This document shows, piece by piece, positions 24,265 through 37,500 of a stretch of 64,000 nucleotides of DNA (its first letter is position 1; each line of letters opens with the position of its first letter). Source of the stretch: Aricia agestis. Lineage: Eukaryota; Arthropoda; Insecta; Lepidoptera; Lycaenidae. The translations under genes and the position numbers were made by a program. The stretch covers positions 15,088,501 to 15,152,500 of the forward strand of contig NC_056417.1 of the NCBI RefSeq assembly GCF_905147365.1, read 5' to 3'. Below the pieces are notes generated by a model, which saw nothing but the letters and a program-made list of their open reading frames with translations, was not told the DNA's origin and did not search any database.

Positions 24265-24438
24265 TTACTGAGGGCCTAGATAAGCGGCAAGCGATTATCG
24301 TAAACGCCAACGCCAACGCCACAAAATGTATGGGATTTGACATTAGTATTCGCTAGCGAAGCGATGACTTATATCAAATCGCATACATTTTGTTGGCGTT
24401 TACGATAAGCGCTATTGCCACTTGTCTACTAGGGCAGC
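24265..24438. mobile_element. Palindromic MITE
   Basis: TTACTGAGGGCCTAGATAAG ... with 'atcgtaaacgccaacg' and its complement 'ttggcgtttacgataagcg'. TTA-type ends. Confidence 0.75.
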
Positions 24439-25454
24439 TGATGTTTTATACGACTACTTGTGACCCGGTAGAGGTTGTTTTGACACAGTTTACGTTTTCA
24501 GAACAAGCTTCAGAACCTCAAAGGAAGATCTTCCAAACGAGCGAGGAGTTGTCATTGACGTTGTAATAACAACTCTTTTCAGAACCTCTAACTTTCAGAT
24601 AAACTTCTAAGCACGATTCAGTGTTGTGCGTTGTTTGGTCCACAAAGTTATTTCGCTTAGTCGCTTGCTTCTTTTATACAGCATGACTGGTGACTGGTGA
24701 GACATGTTCAATACTCAAGGACGTGATATTTGCCTATTATATTAGTTGAAAAAAAAAATATGAGTGAAAAAATAATATCAATTGATCACCGAGTAAATGT
24801 AGCTTAAGGCTAGATTATTCCAAATTCACGTTTCTAGAATGAGTAATTTTTAAAGAAAGCGTCATTAAAAAAAACTGAAAAATATATACATGTATAGATA
24901 CATCTTTTAACTAGTGACTTTTATGGTTAGAAACACAATACAGATAATTTTACTCGAAAAAAAAAAATCCGAAACAACCTCGATTTTAAAAACATTTTGA
25001 GTTTTATAGGACTTACAGGGACTCAATCAAAAATAATTTAGATAGTTCGATTACTATTAAAATTTTACAGGGAAATGTACGGATACATGTTTAGTTATAC
25101 TATTTTTTATCTAAGTAAAAAGGTTTTTTCTCCTATTTGGCCCTATCATGGACGCGGCGAGCGTCGTAACCGCCACTGTACAAGGCGCGCTGATATGAAT
25201 GTTATTTTAATGTCATTTACGTCGATATTCGCACTGACAGACATCGACCTGCTAATTTAGGAATAACCTCCCCTTAAAGTTAAATAATTATTTACCCAAC
25301 GCATGGACGCCGCGCGCGGGAAGGGTAGAGCGCGGCGCGGGGCGCACGCAGCCGCGCCGGCCGCATAGTAATTTACTAAGTGTCCATGATTCATTTATTT
25401 AAAGGGAAATTTGGTCAAAAATTAAGTACCTAATTTTATTACATAATTATAATA
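24439..25454. other. No gene seen
   Basis: AT-rich with a CG-dense patch at 25300-25370 ('gcgcggcgcggggcgcacgc'). The patch could be a MITE core. Confidence 0.35.
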
Positions 25455-25862
25455 ACTTACGGTGCTCAGTCTTGGTCTTTGACCGACTTACAGAAGTCCC
25501 GGCTCGGAGTTTATCAAAGAGCTATGGAGCGCAGCATTTTAGGTGTCAAAAGGATTGACCGTATTCGAAACACCGCTCTGCGCTTCAAGACAAGAATAAT
25601 GGATGTGGGTAGAAAAACTGCTGGTGTAAAGTGGAGCTGGGCAGGGCACGTCGCCCGCATGCACCCGGACAGATGGGCACGTCTAGTTACGGAGTGGCTA
25701 CCGAAAGGCCGGCGAAACAGGGGCAGACCCAAGAAAAGGTGGCGCGACGAACTAGACGATGTTGATAAAGAGTGGCCAAACACAGCAAAGGATAGAGACG
25801 TGTGGAAGGAAAGAGGGGAGGCCTTTGCCCAGCAGTGGGACACAAACGGCTTATTAGAATAG
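25455..25862 (+). pseudogene. RTE-type LINE, C-terminal end of reverse transcriptase ORF
   Basis: In-frame stretch starting TYGAQSWSLT and continuing YQRAMERSILGVKR, WSWAGHVARM, RNRGRPKKRWRDELDD and AFAQQWD. These blocks are the usual C-terminal tail of RTE-clade LINE proteins. The copy is 5'-truncated near 25455 and ends with a stop and GAATA repeats (about 25857), typical of an RTE tail. Confidence 0.85.
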
Positions 25863-26250
25863 AATAGAATTATAATGAGAATCGAGTACCGAGTACTCTC
25901 TCTAAGTGTTAATCATGTCTCACCAGTCATGCTGAATATGTATCGTGCTGTATAGTATCTATATTTTAGTACACTAAAGGATGAAACATAATATTATAGT
26001 CAGGCTTTCAACATAAACCTAACGGCAAAATTTCGGAAGGTTATAAAAGAGTCGTAATAAAAAATAGCTCGTTTAATATACCGCGAGCTTTATTCCCTAA
26101 ACGTTGAGAAATAGAAAACCCGGGAATCCGCGGGATTCGCGGTTTTATGATAAAACTAGATATTCCTCGCGGTTTCCCTCGCGTCAACAAAACAACACAA
26201 CAATACAAATATTGTGTGTTTTTCAATATTACACCAAGGTCAGAGTAAAG

Positions 26251-26402
26251 GGCGCTACTAGCACATTGACTAGCACATACAGTGACTAGCACATACAGTA
26301 AATAATCCGACCAAAATCCGATATGTTGCAGTACTTCATATTAGAATATTGACAGAAACGTCGAACAAAACTTTCCGTTTACTGTCTATGCTGGTGCAGC
26401 CG
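26251..26402. mobile_element. MITE, 'gcgctactagcac' family, copy 1
   Basis: 'gcgctactagcacattgac' at one end, 'tttactgtctatgctggtgc' at the other; inner 'gacagaaacgtcgaacaaaa'. Confidence 0.65.
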
Positions 26403-26566
26403 TTGAAAATTAACAGTACTTCTCTAAAACCTCTAAAAATATAAGTGTTCCTTAACTATAATATTATTATTATTAATATATTAAAAGACCGCATTAGAAT
26501 CAATTGTGTTCTTTTTCTTTTGTAGATATAAGAATTATATTATGGCACAGACAGCGGGAAGCCAGT

Positions 26567-26795
26567 AGCCACAGCCCAATCCCCTGCCCTTTTCCCTTCC
26601 CTATCCTCTCCTATTTCCTTCCCTACCCTCCCCTATTCCCTTCTCTACCCTCCCCTATTGCCCTATTCCCTCTTAAAAGGCCGGCAACGCACCTGCAGCT
26701 CTTTTGATGCTGCGAGTGTCGATTGGCGATGGAAGTTGCTTTCCATCAGGTGACCCGTTTGCTCGTTTGCCCCCTTATTTCATAAAAAAAAATCA
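26567..26795 (+). mobile_element. SINE-like element, partial
   Basis: Begins in the CCCTA-rich middle ('cagcccaatcccctgccc') and ends with 'cccccttatttcataaaaa'. Confidence 0.65.
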
Positions 26796-28352
26796 AAAGC
26801 GCTAAAATTTTTGAGATAATGATTGTATTCTACTTTGTAATGTTAGACAAAATAAATAATAATCTTGTATTACAGGTAGATTATGTTTTTGACTATGATA
26901 ATATGTAGAATCACTGCTACATTATAAATAAATCATAAATTTAACTTCAAAGGAAATTTGTTTCAAGTAATCACATTTGAAAAACATTTTAAAAGCATAA
27001 TATTTCCAATCGAATTACTGGGTTTCACAAAGAAGAGACTTTAGCTTTGTTGGTCGGTGCAGACCGACTACGCGCGACCGCATTTAATCTCTGCATTATG
27101 CTATTTTAATAGTTTATTCATAAACTAGCTGTCCCAGTGAACTTCGTGTCACTTTAAAACCTTCCCTGGACTTCTACGAATATTTTAAGACTAAAATCAG
27201 CCCAATCCGTTCAGCCGTTTTCGAATTTTAGCGCGACTAACACATTTGAAAATCCATTTTTATAAATAAGAAGATAAGTACTTAATAAAAATGTACCTAG
27301 TTAAATGGAAAACAGCGGTTTATTTCAGCTACAGTGTAAGGGTGCACAAAATTTATCCTATTTTAACACCTCCATCGTGGGTGTCGCAGATGGGTTAGAA
27401 TCTAAGTTTGAACCTGTTTCTTAAAGTTTTGTATATTGTTATAAAATTTAAAATAAAAATTATTTTATTTCTGAGTAAATCAAAATATATTTTCAAAATG
27501 TCTACGTGATGACCTACCACCGGTTCGGGAACTATATTATGCGTCAATCATCACGAGTCAAAAGGCCTATTAACCTTCCAACTCCTGCTGTAGCATCACA
27601 AATCACAACGATACAAAGGATTTCAAGAGTGAATTTCTGCTGCTCATAAAAGCGTCACTGAACGATGCTGTCGCGAGTCGCCCGTATGCATTCTCGTTGT
27701 TTACCTAAACACAAATAATGGTCCAAATTGCGACGCCAATTTATGTTAATCCAATATCAAACGTTCTGAAGTAATTGCTCATGAATTCAGCGTACGACTT
27801 TATAAGGGCCGTTTTATTATAAGAACCATTTTATTATAAGTTTATACTCGCAATAATGTTGACGATATTTTTTATTCTAATTCCTTTTACAAGGGGGTCC
27901 TACATCGGAATGGCCACTTCGTTTTACAGCGGTGTTAAAACTTTATGTGTGTTGACGTGTGACGATCCAAGTGAGGAACTTTTAATTACATGTACTTACG
28001 GTTATAGACCAAGATAAGCTGTAAGCTAGCTTACTTTATTGTTATTATCACTGCACAGATTTGATTATAGCTGCACAGTATTTTGGTACTAAAATTTTTC
28101 GTTGTTTCTTCACAAACGTGAAACAAAATCGCAAAATGTATTTTTGGTGATTTGGATTTTCTATTCAATTTAAGATATAAGTTAATTTAAAGTGGGAGTG
28201 TTACTACACTTATATTATTCGACTATTCGAATGTTTATTAATTGCTCATGATGTGCAAATGAACTGTCGAATAAATGAAATTGCAAAAGACACTGCTGAA
28301 TCACTGCAAACTTAGCACATTTGGAATATAAAACATGATTTTAAATTTTAAG
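26796..28352. other. Upstream region of Ir75, first exon and promoter not found
   Basis: I searched by eye for a signal-peptide exon ending in phase 0 before GT and found none. A Helitron-like unit lies at 27125-27275. Confidence 0.4.
27125..27275 (-). mobile_element. Helitron-like element
   Basis: 'ctagctgtcccagtgaactt' to 'cgactaacacatttgaaaat' with 'cagcccaatccgttcagccg'. Confidence 0.6.
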
Positions 28353-28538
28353 GCACTTTCCACAGGTACAACATTAGCAAGACATGCATCAGAACATAAC
28401 ATGGCAGTGTCCATGGTAGACATGGATGAGATCATTGGAGAAGACTTCACCAAGTTGGATGTATGCCTGGCACAAAGATTAGCTATGGGTGTACTGGTCA
28501 ATGCTAACTGTCAAGCCTTTGAAAAAGTTATTAATTAC
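28353..28538 (+). CDS. Ir75: Ir75 exon A (first exon found)
   Basis: Acceptor AG ends at 28352 and donor GT is 28539-28540; phase 0 at both ends. Encodes 62 residues of the amino-terminal part, including MAVSMVDMDE and GVLVNANCQAFEKVINY. An in-frame ATG lies 18 nt upstream (28335), so this could also be read as a start exon; I prefer a spliced exon because IR75 proteins normally begin with a secretion signal that is absent here. Confidence 0.8.
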
Positions 28539-31500
28539 GTAAGTAAAAGATCTTATCCTTAAAGTTGTGCTCAAAAGTCTTTATAACCCGGGAGCCGTAC
28601 ATTTTGCCGAAATAAAAACAATCCAATGTCTTTTCGTGGGACTCAAAGTATCTTCATACCAAATTTAAATAAAAGTGGTTCAGATGTTAAGACGTGAAAA
28701 GGTAGCGAATAGACATACAGAAAAACGTAGTAGATTGAGGTACTTAACAGTTTTGTGAGATATGAGATAGTAAGCATTTTGTAAACTTTTTAAGGCTTCT
28801 GAAAACATGATGTTAGATTCAAAACGCAAGTGGCTTATTATTTCTGTCAATGCAGATAAATTGAGTGAAGCAATAGTAGATGATTACAATATTAACCATC
28901 TGGTAAAAATTAATAACGAAACCAACATCAATGAGAATGATACCGAATGTAATAACGGAACGGATGTGTTATGTTGTAATATTACTGAGTTCCTTGATGA
29001 CATGGTGATACTTAATGATACAAATAATAAAAGAGATTCAGAATCAGGTGAACATACGAAACAGAATAAATCTAATGCTCATGTACCTGGTGAAATACAA
29101 AAGTGCGAAGGGAAGGTATTTGCAATACTCGACAAGCTCAACATTAGTGTGGACGCTGATATAACTTATGCTGAAACTACAGGTATGTAGAGTTTTCCAG
29201 TAACAACAATAATTTTAAAAATTCTGCCATTATCGTTTAAAGGCGAAAGTTTGTAAGTGTGTTTGTAAGTTAATGGGCAAAAACTACTAAATATATTTAT
29301 AACTATAGCATGGTAGTAACTAGTAGCTGTTTATGCCTTGATGCTACTTAATCTTTCCCGAAGAATAAGCTGTCGTCTGATAAACCCACGGATAAAAGCT
29401 TATTACTGAGGGCCTGTTTCACCACTTCCTGATAAGGTGCCGGATAGGCTATCCACCACTTAACTTGACAGTTCGAGTAGGTATGGAAAATCTGTCAAAA
29501 AGTTGTGAATAACCTATTCGGCACTTTATCAGAAAGTGGTTAAACTGGCCCTTAGTAAAATTTAGTGTTAGCTATTTTGGTATAAGTAGGAACATTATAC
29601 TAAACATAGTGTATGTTTGTTCAAAGAAGGTGTACCTAATCACAAGTTTGTGAGGTATTTTTTGCAATTCAAAAACAACAGATAACTTTTTTACTTCCAA
29701 AGATTTATAGATACCCGAACTATCTAGTTCCTCCAGGAATATTGGTACGGGAAATACCCGGGCCAAAATATCTGTGGTCTTTGAAAAATAAATTGAAATA
29801 CCCTGGATGGCAATATCACTGGCGGACCGCGCCGGAGACACTGCACTCTAAAACTCGTAATACTGAAACCCCATGATGTATCAGACGATATAGACTATCT
29901 TACGGTGATCATTTGGACGGCAAAAATCTTAGGAGTTTTTTTAGATTAGCTTATTGTGCTTGCGCTGTATTATGATCCCTAATTTCTGATTTATGAACTA
30001 ATGTCCAAACGCACTCGGCACTAGGCCGAAAATACGCGGCCGAAGTTCGGCATGATTACGCTTGCAATGCGCTACGCATACAATATAACGTGACGTAATT
30101 TCGGCATGGTGTGTCATCGGTAATTTAAAACACAGTTCAGGCATAATCGGCCACGTTTTTCGGCCTAGTGTGTTTAGATACTTAGCTATCGGGATTATCG
30201 AATGTGACATTTCAAGTTGTCTAAATACTCAGATTATAACTTAATTGAGTTATATCATTTGTTAACTTTTGTCTTTCAATAAAAATTGATGCAAAACTCC
30301 AAGAAGTCCCAAAAATCTTTGATTTGACAGAATCTTAGGTTCAATAGAGACCGCAACGCGTAGCTGCATTTCTAAAGTATGGATTTGAGAGATTTGCAAG
30401 ACGTCTCACGCAATTGAAGTCTGTCAATTCAGTAATACAACTACAGAAATGCATCTATGCGTCGCGTTGCAGTCTGAATTGACCCGCTCCATCGCTGATA
30501 TTTTTTGGTTTCTTTGATTTCATTAAAGACAATACCACCGGCCGCGTGTTATAAGAAAGTCTGATCAGAAACGTTTCTGCCATCCTAACGGCGGCATGTG
30601 AGACTCATAAGAAGCGGGCGTAAGGCACGTCAGAATTCTGATAGTATGCGGGATCCACAACAAAATATGATGAAAGCGCAGCGCGTTCTTTCGGGGCGTT
30701 AAAATATTTCTGAACAGAAATTATTATAATATGCGACCGGCGGCCTACAGGTGCGAGGTCTCTTCTATGGTATGTCGACGTTGTGACCACACAAAATGGA
30801 CCTGCATCCACATCCGCGCAATTGACACTAAAATAAAACGCCCGAATGTCAGAGACTACATTCAATTCCTGAACCGAAACGCGAAAGAGGAGAGATGCAA
30901 AATGACCGGAATGAATTTTAGCAAATTATTTTGAACTAATTTCATATTATTACTGTAGCTTCTGCCCTCGCTTTCGTGAGTTTCGGCTGCATTAACAAAT
31001 TTGTTACGAATGAAACATTCTGTGGCACACAACTTTTTGCATGCCGTTATGAATAGGGAATATTACGAAACTGGAGTAGAGGACGCTACTAGCACAAACA
31101 GTAAATAGTTCGACCGCAATCAGGCAGTTAGCAGTTGCACACTTCAGATTCAAATATTGACAGAAACGTCGTCAAACGTCGAACAAAACTTTTTATTTAC
31201 TGTCTATGCTTGTGCTGCCTCTAGCGGAAAAACATTGCAATAGTACCTATACCTATTATCCTAATAATGTATCTACTGAATACGTACTTGTTGTGGGATA
31301 ATAGTTTTATATGTAAGTATTTTTTAATTTTTTTTATTTTTATTTCAGACAATGATACTTACGAGTTGTTTGAAATTTTTAACTTCGGTAAGATACAAGG
31401 TGGATCGTTACTTGTAACAAAGATTGGTTCTTATTCTAATGGATTAAGTAAGTAGTAAAGTACTTAAGTATTGTGATTTATCATGTTCATTGACGGTACC

Positions 31501-34500
31501 ATAATTTAACTTAGAGGTTTCCACACTCCTTTTTTGTCTGTATGTTTTGTGATAAGAGAAGTGAAGCCAACACTTTAGTTCTTCACTGCAAACAAAATTA
31601 ATTTTCAAGCACCCCGGCTTCATACATTGTGGACCCCCATTTTTTGTCAGGGCAAACGTACACTCCATTGAGTTTCGCGTGGACCCGGTAGGGGCCACCT
31701 AGACCACTGGAAATTACTTTTTTTTACCAAATGGCTGTTCAACACCTCAAATTCGTACGTAAAAGTGTACTCGTATTCGTCGTAAGTCCCTTTCGATGGA
31801 AGCAATACATGTTTGTATTTCATTACGTTAGCAAGAATTCTATGCGGCCGTATTGTCAATGCATATCATAAGTCACACTCTGCAGAATTTTAGTAATATT
31901 TTAACTTTAAGCCAACTTTAGTTAGGCTTACGGCTTAAATTTTACACTCGGAAATTAAAAAATAACAGATTGAAATTTCCAAGTGAGAAAATGTTTTTAT
32001 TTCATACTGTTGGAATATTAGCCTTCAAATGAAAATACACTCGGAGACGGATTAAAGGCTGACGAGAAGCGAACATCAGAAGGCTTCTTTGGAGACCTAA
32101 AGTCGAAGTTTGTACGACTCGAACATTAGTTTCAAGTTTCGAACAGGAGTTGTTCGGAAAGAATTCTCGTATACCGTACCTATACTACGACATTTTGAAA
32201 TGCTTTTAAGTACATATTTTTTTACCCCCGACAAAAAATTAAAGGTGTTATAAGTTTGACATGTCTATCTGTCTGTTTGCGTAGATCCGTCTGTGCTTTG
32301 TGGCATCTAAGCTACCAAACGGGCCTATTTTAATCAATTTTATTTGCATGAAAGCAAACATGATAATTAACCTACCAATATACTCTGCTTGTTAGGGTTC
32401 TGTTTTAGGGTTCTGTAATCAACATAACTTGGTTGACTACGGAACCCTAAAACGATGAGTTATTATAGATATTTTATTTATTATAGGTCCCTCTCGAGAC
32501 TCGTCTTACGCTTATTACAAAAGATGGGACTTCAACAAGCTGAACATGAGAATAATCGTAGTGGTACGCTAGACACTATAATTAATACAGGATGTAACAA
32601 AACTAAGTGATAATACTTTAGGGTGTGTACTGTGTACCTATGTGTTCCTTGAAGAGAGTTCACTGTGAAATCTATTATAATATAGTAACTTATCACTTAG
32701 TTTTGTTACAGCCTGTATATCAGGCAAATAATAATTCATTTATATTATGTAAGCTGCTAGGAGGTTTAAACTTTAAAGTCATTGTATCTGATCAAGCACT
32801 CTCTTTACATGGATTTTAACCGACTTTCAAAAAGGATGAGGTTATATGTTCGGCTGTGAATATTTTTCAAAGTTGTTATGATGCTATTTGCAAGCCTCTC
32901 AAAAATATAAAAAGTAGATGACGCCCGTAACTCCGTTGCGCCAAAACTCGTTTATTGCGCGGGAACCGTACATTTTTAGGGACAAAAAGTATCCCTTGTC
33001 CTTTCCCGTGACTTAAAGTATCTCCATGCCAAATTTCAGCAAAATCGGTTCAGCAGTTTCGGCGTGAAGGGGTAACATACAGACAGACACACTTTCGCAT
33101 TTATAATATTAGTATGGATATTTTTTGTTTGCCAGATGTCTCCCATACCCGAGGTTTTTGATCCAGCAATGATCCTGGGGAGAACCCGCAATGCCAGGAC
33201 AGCGGTGGTCATTCAGATCGGCACGCAGGTTATTCAGACTGTCGCTGAGTTACATAATATTGAGTAAGGAACATGAACAAGAGTATTTATCCTTTAGTAC
33301 TTAAAAAAAGGTGTGGCGCACATAGGTGCGTTCGATATAGTATACGACAGCTGAAATCAATCACGTCACACGTGGGCTTCAGCGTGACGGAGTATACCAT
33401 CTCGCTCCGCAGACAAACCCGTAACTAAGAGCATTGAAAAGTACAAAAAGCCTAGGTATAGTCATTTTTTGAAATACTTAACACTTTTGAGAAACCTCAG
33501 AACCTGCGTAAAATCAGTTGAATTAATCTTTGATATACATGGATAAATAAAAAAACAAATTAACTAACAATTCTAATTCCAGATTAGTGTACACGGTCGT
33601 GGATCGATGGGTAGGCGACTTCCAAAGAAACGGCACCTACGTAAGAAAATCGTTGATGCCTTTAATTCTTTCATTGACCATTAAATAATGTAAAAATTAA
33701 AATTACTGGTTTATGTTTCAGACGGTAACCAACGCGTTGAACTTCCGTGAAGCTGACATATCGCCTATCATACGGTTCATTCCGCCATTTTTTGGGAAAC
33801 TAGACTTTGTCTCTACTGTTTTGAGTAGTATCGAGTAAGTCTAAGCTCTAATTTGATCAATATCACTATTTGTTTTTTTTAAAACCTTCATTGCCAGTTC
33901 AGCTAGTGACTAGCTGACCTGGCAAATGTTGTTTTGCTTTTAACGTTTTGGGAATATGCTTGAGAGTCGCAAAAAAGATCTTCCAAGTCCCAACCGAGTG
34001 AAATGGTACCTATAAGACTGGTTAAGCTGAAGCGAACTTGTTTTTTTTATGAAATAAGGGGGCAAACGAGCAAACGGGTCACCTGATGGAAAGCTACTTT
34101 CGTCGCCCATGGACACTCGCCGCATCAGAAGAGCTGCAGGTGCGTTGCCGGCCTTTTAAGAGGGAATAGGGTAATAGGGGAGGGTAGGGATGGGAAGGGA
34201 ATAGGGGAGGGTAGAGAAGGGAAGGGAAAAGGGATTGGGCCTCCGGTAAACTCACTCACTCGGCGAAACACAGCGCCAGCGCTGTTTTCAGACGTAGTCC
34301 TTGTGACGTTGTGTATGTCTGGAACTTCGATAGTACCCAAGGGCGTCGCCAAGGGGGGGCAGGGAGGGGCAGCTGCCCCCCCCTAGAGATTCTAAAAAAG
34401 TTACCAAATATAATGCAAACAACGACCACTAATTATAATATATATTGCCAATAATAATATTAAAATCTGGTAATAGATGTAAGGCTCGTAGTAAGTACAA

Positions 34501-37500
34501 GTGAAAAGCTTTATGTGCTGTCGACTTTACCTACAATTTATACATACTTTTCATAGAGAATGAGAGAAGTATGAATTGTAGTAGGTAAATTCAACTTGCC
34601 CCCCCCCCCCCCCCGCGCCATCGGCTGGCGACGCCCTTGATAGTACCATTTAGGATTGTGCTCTTCTTGGTCTTCAAGTGTTGTAAAGAGTACTTATAGA
34701 CAATCAGCCTATCTAAAAAAACCTTATACGTGTATATATCATCACAACTGGTTTGTTGATGGACTGAAAAGATGGCGCGATGAGCTGGAGGCGCACCAGC
34801 CGGGCTGGCTAACGGTGGCGCTGGAGCGAGACAAGTGGAAGACCCTGGGCCTTTGCCCAGCAGTGGGATATAGTATAGGCTAACCAAAAAAAAATATTAT
34901 TAAGCCTTTTCTCACTGTAATACAATATTTTTAAATGACTTTTAATTAAACCCATTTCAAATTTTAATTTGCGCTCCAGTTCAATAAAGGTTATCTCAAG
35001 TTTTCCTTATTTTGTCAGCTTAACAAATAATTAGCTACCTTCCTTCATCAATCTGTAAGCGGTGTTTATTTACACTTTTTGAAAAGTCTTCAGACTTATT
35101 AACTCCCTTTAAAGTCCCTTTGTGCTCCTTTTGTAATCAGAAGCTTTTTAAAATAGTATTCTGTAAAATTTTTACTTTATTTGATTAATCAATGATTAGT
35201 AAAAGTAGCTAATCATTGCGTATACAAGAATAATAGCATTTTAAAAAGATAAAACCGACTTCAAATTTGTACGTAATTGAGAATTAAAATTCCGTATCTC
35301 AAAAACTAATGCACCGATATTGATGAAACTTGCAAACTTGCACTATTCCCTAAGTTGAACCATACCTAGTATAACAAAAACAGAATTACTTAAATCAGAC
35401 TTGTAGTTCGAGAGATATGCGAACACAAATATAAAAAAATACATACATACATATATAGATACATACATACATACATACATCTTGGCGTCTTTTTTCTGAG
35501 CCAAGATTGGTCAGTTCGAGATCTTGTTGAGATTCGGGTCGAGATCTTGGTCGCGAATCAAGATTTTCGGGATTTTCAAGATTGAGCAAAATAATTGAAA
35601 AAAATGCGTTTTTTGCTGCAAATTGATAGTAACCAATATTTTAATAATAAGTAATATATTATGTAAAACATAAACTCAGTTTTTACAAATTCAAGTTTTT
35701 TGAAACATAAAAATCGGCGCAGCGCAGACGACAGACTATCCGTGACGCACTTTTTAGTCCGTGGAAATAGAACCTATATGCAGTAGCGCACACGACGCGC
35801 AGCGCAGACGTGTGCGTTACTGCATGTAATTTGGCAATTGCATAGGTTCTATTTCCACGGACTAATAAGTGCATCACGGATTGTCCGTCATCTGCGCTTA
35901 TCTGTCTACTATATTATATACCCTTAAATCTGTGGTTCGCGCTTTGTAGCGCAGGTATGAACTGCCTGAAAATCTCGAAATCTTGTTACAATCTTGGACT
36001 ATTTTGTCAAGATCGCGAACAGGATTTCGAAATTCAGGATTGATGGCTTTCAAGATTGAATCTTGGAAAAATACTCAAGATCTTGGTGGAATCTTGATCT
36101 TGCAAGATCAAAATTGCATTCCCTAATGCTGATATACGAGTAGACAAACATATACGAAAACTGGGCAGTTCTGGGAATATTACCTACATACGCGTCGCGC
36201 GCGTGTTTAACCTCCTTTTTTGAAGTCGGTTAAAAATTATAACATTATGTTGTCATCAACTCTAAACTTACTTGGTTTTTAGAAACTGATAATGACGATC
36301 AATATATTCTATTGTAGAGTGTAATGCTATAGCAGCCCTAAGCTATGATTTCTAGTCCCTTTCTAATTTTCTCCCATTTTAAAGATAATTAATCAAATAT
36401 TATTGTATTCCTACAGAACCAAATTCTACTACCGCATACCCTCTTCCGGTCCTGGAAACTTCGAAAACCAGTTCCTCACACCGCTAACCGCTGGTGCCTG
36501 GTGGGGGGTGGTGGGGTTGTGTGTGGTCTGTGGTGTGGTGCTGCTGACATCATCGCTGTTTGAGGAGCGACCCTTTTCACTGCCGTACTCATTCTTCTCC
36601 GTCTTCGCTTTGGTCTGCCAGCAGTGTAAGTTCAGAATATTGCAGTTTTTTGAAAAATAAGAGTTCAAGTTTTTCTGGAATCCTTGGTTTTCAGTCCAGC
36701 ATATACAGGCAAAATTAATACCTTAAACATTTTACCTATATTTGCAGTCTTTGAAGACACCGATGAAAAAGGAATTAAAAGATCATCTGCAGGTAAAAAT
36801 TTTACACTGACCCTTTAATCCTTTTCCTCAATTATTATCTTTATAAAAGTATACATCAGTAGCCTCAATCTTCAAAGCTTTATTGTCCATCTCTCGGTAG
36901 TTTCAGATAGATGAGGTTTGAGGCCCAATTAGACAATGAATTTGACTTTTAAATATCTTTGGAGCACCTTACATATATATTTTATACTTTTCCCAGCTCG
37001 TAAAATCACCATTCTCATCACCGGCATGTCGTGCGTGCTCATCTACAACTACTACACCAGCAGCGTGGTGAGCTGGCTCCTCAACGGACCTCCTCCCTCC
37101 ATCAACAGCCTCGCCGAGCTCATCAACAGCCCCCTGCAGCCGATCTTCGAAGATATTGGCTACACCCGGTCCTGGTTGCAGGTATAATAATTCTGATATT
37201 TTGATGTTTGCATTTGATATAGGTAATCAAATAAACAGATAAATTTTTAGGATTGTATATCAGCGATGCTTCTGGAAATGTGATGTTGGAATTAGGCAAT
37301 CTATCTGTTAGTTTCATAAGTTGTACTGCGATAATGATTGAACCTTGTAAGCACGTGTGCAGTATTTGAATAACCTTTACGAACTAAACAAAATCTAGCA
37401 TTTTAATGAGTAAGTACTAATATTTTTAGCTACCAGACTACTACTACAACAAAAGAAACGCAGAAGACGAAGACAAGCTCAAGAAGAAGATTTTTAAGCA

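Noticed and set aside
28335..28337. ATG 28335 as the start of Ir75
   Set aside because: In frame, but gives no signal peptide, and an AG acceptor 16 nt later fits a spliced exon better. Kept as an alternative.
33136..33138. ATG at the start of exon E as an initiator
   Set aside because: It is preceded by a good acceptor and continues the upstream exons in phase.
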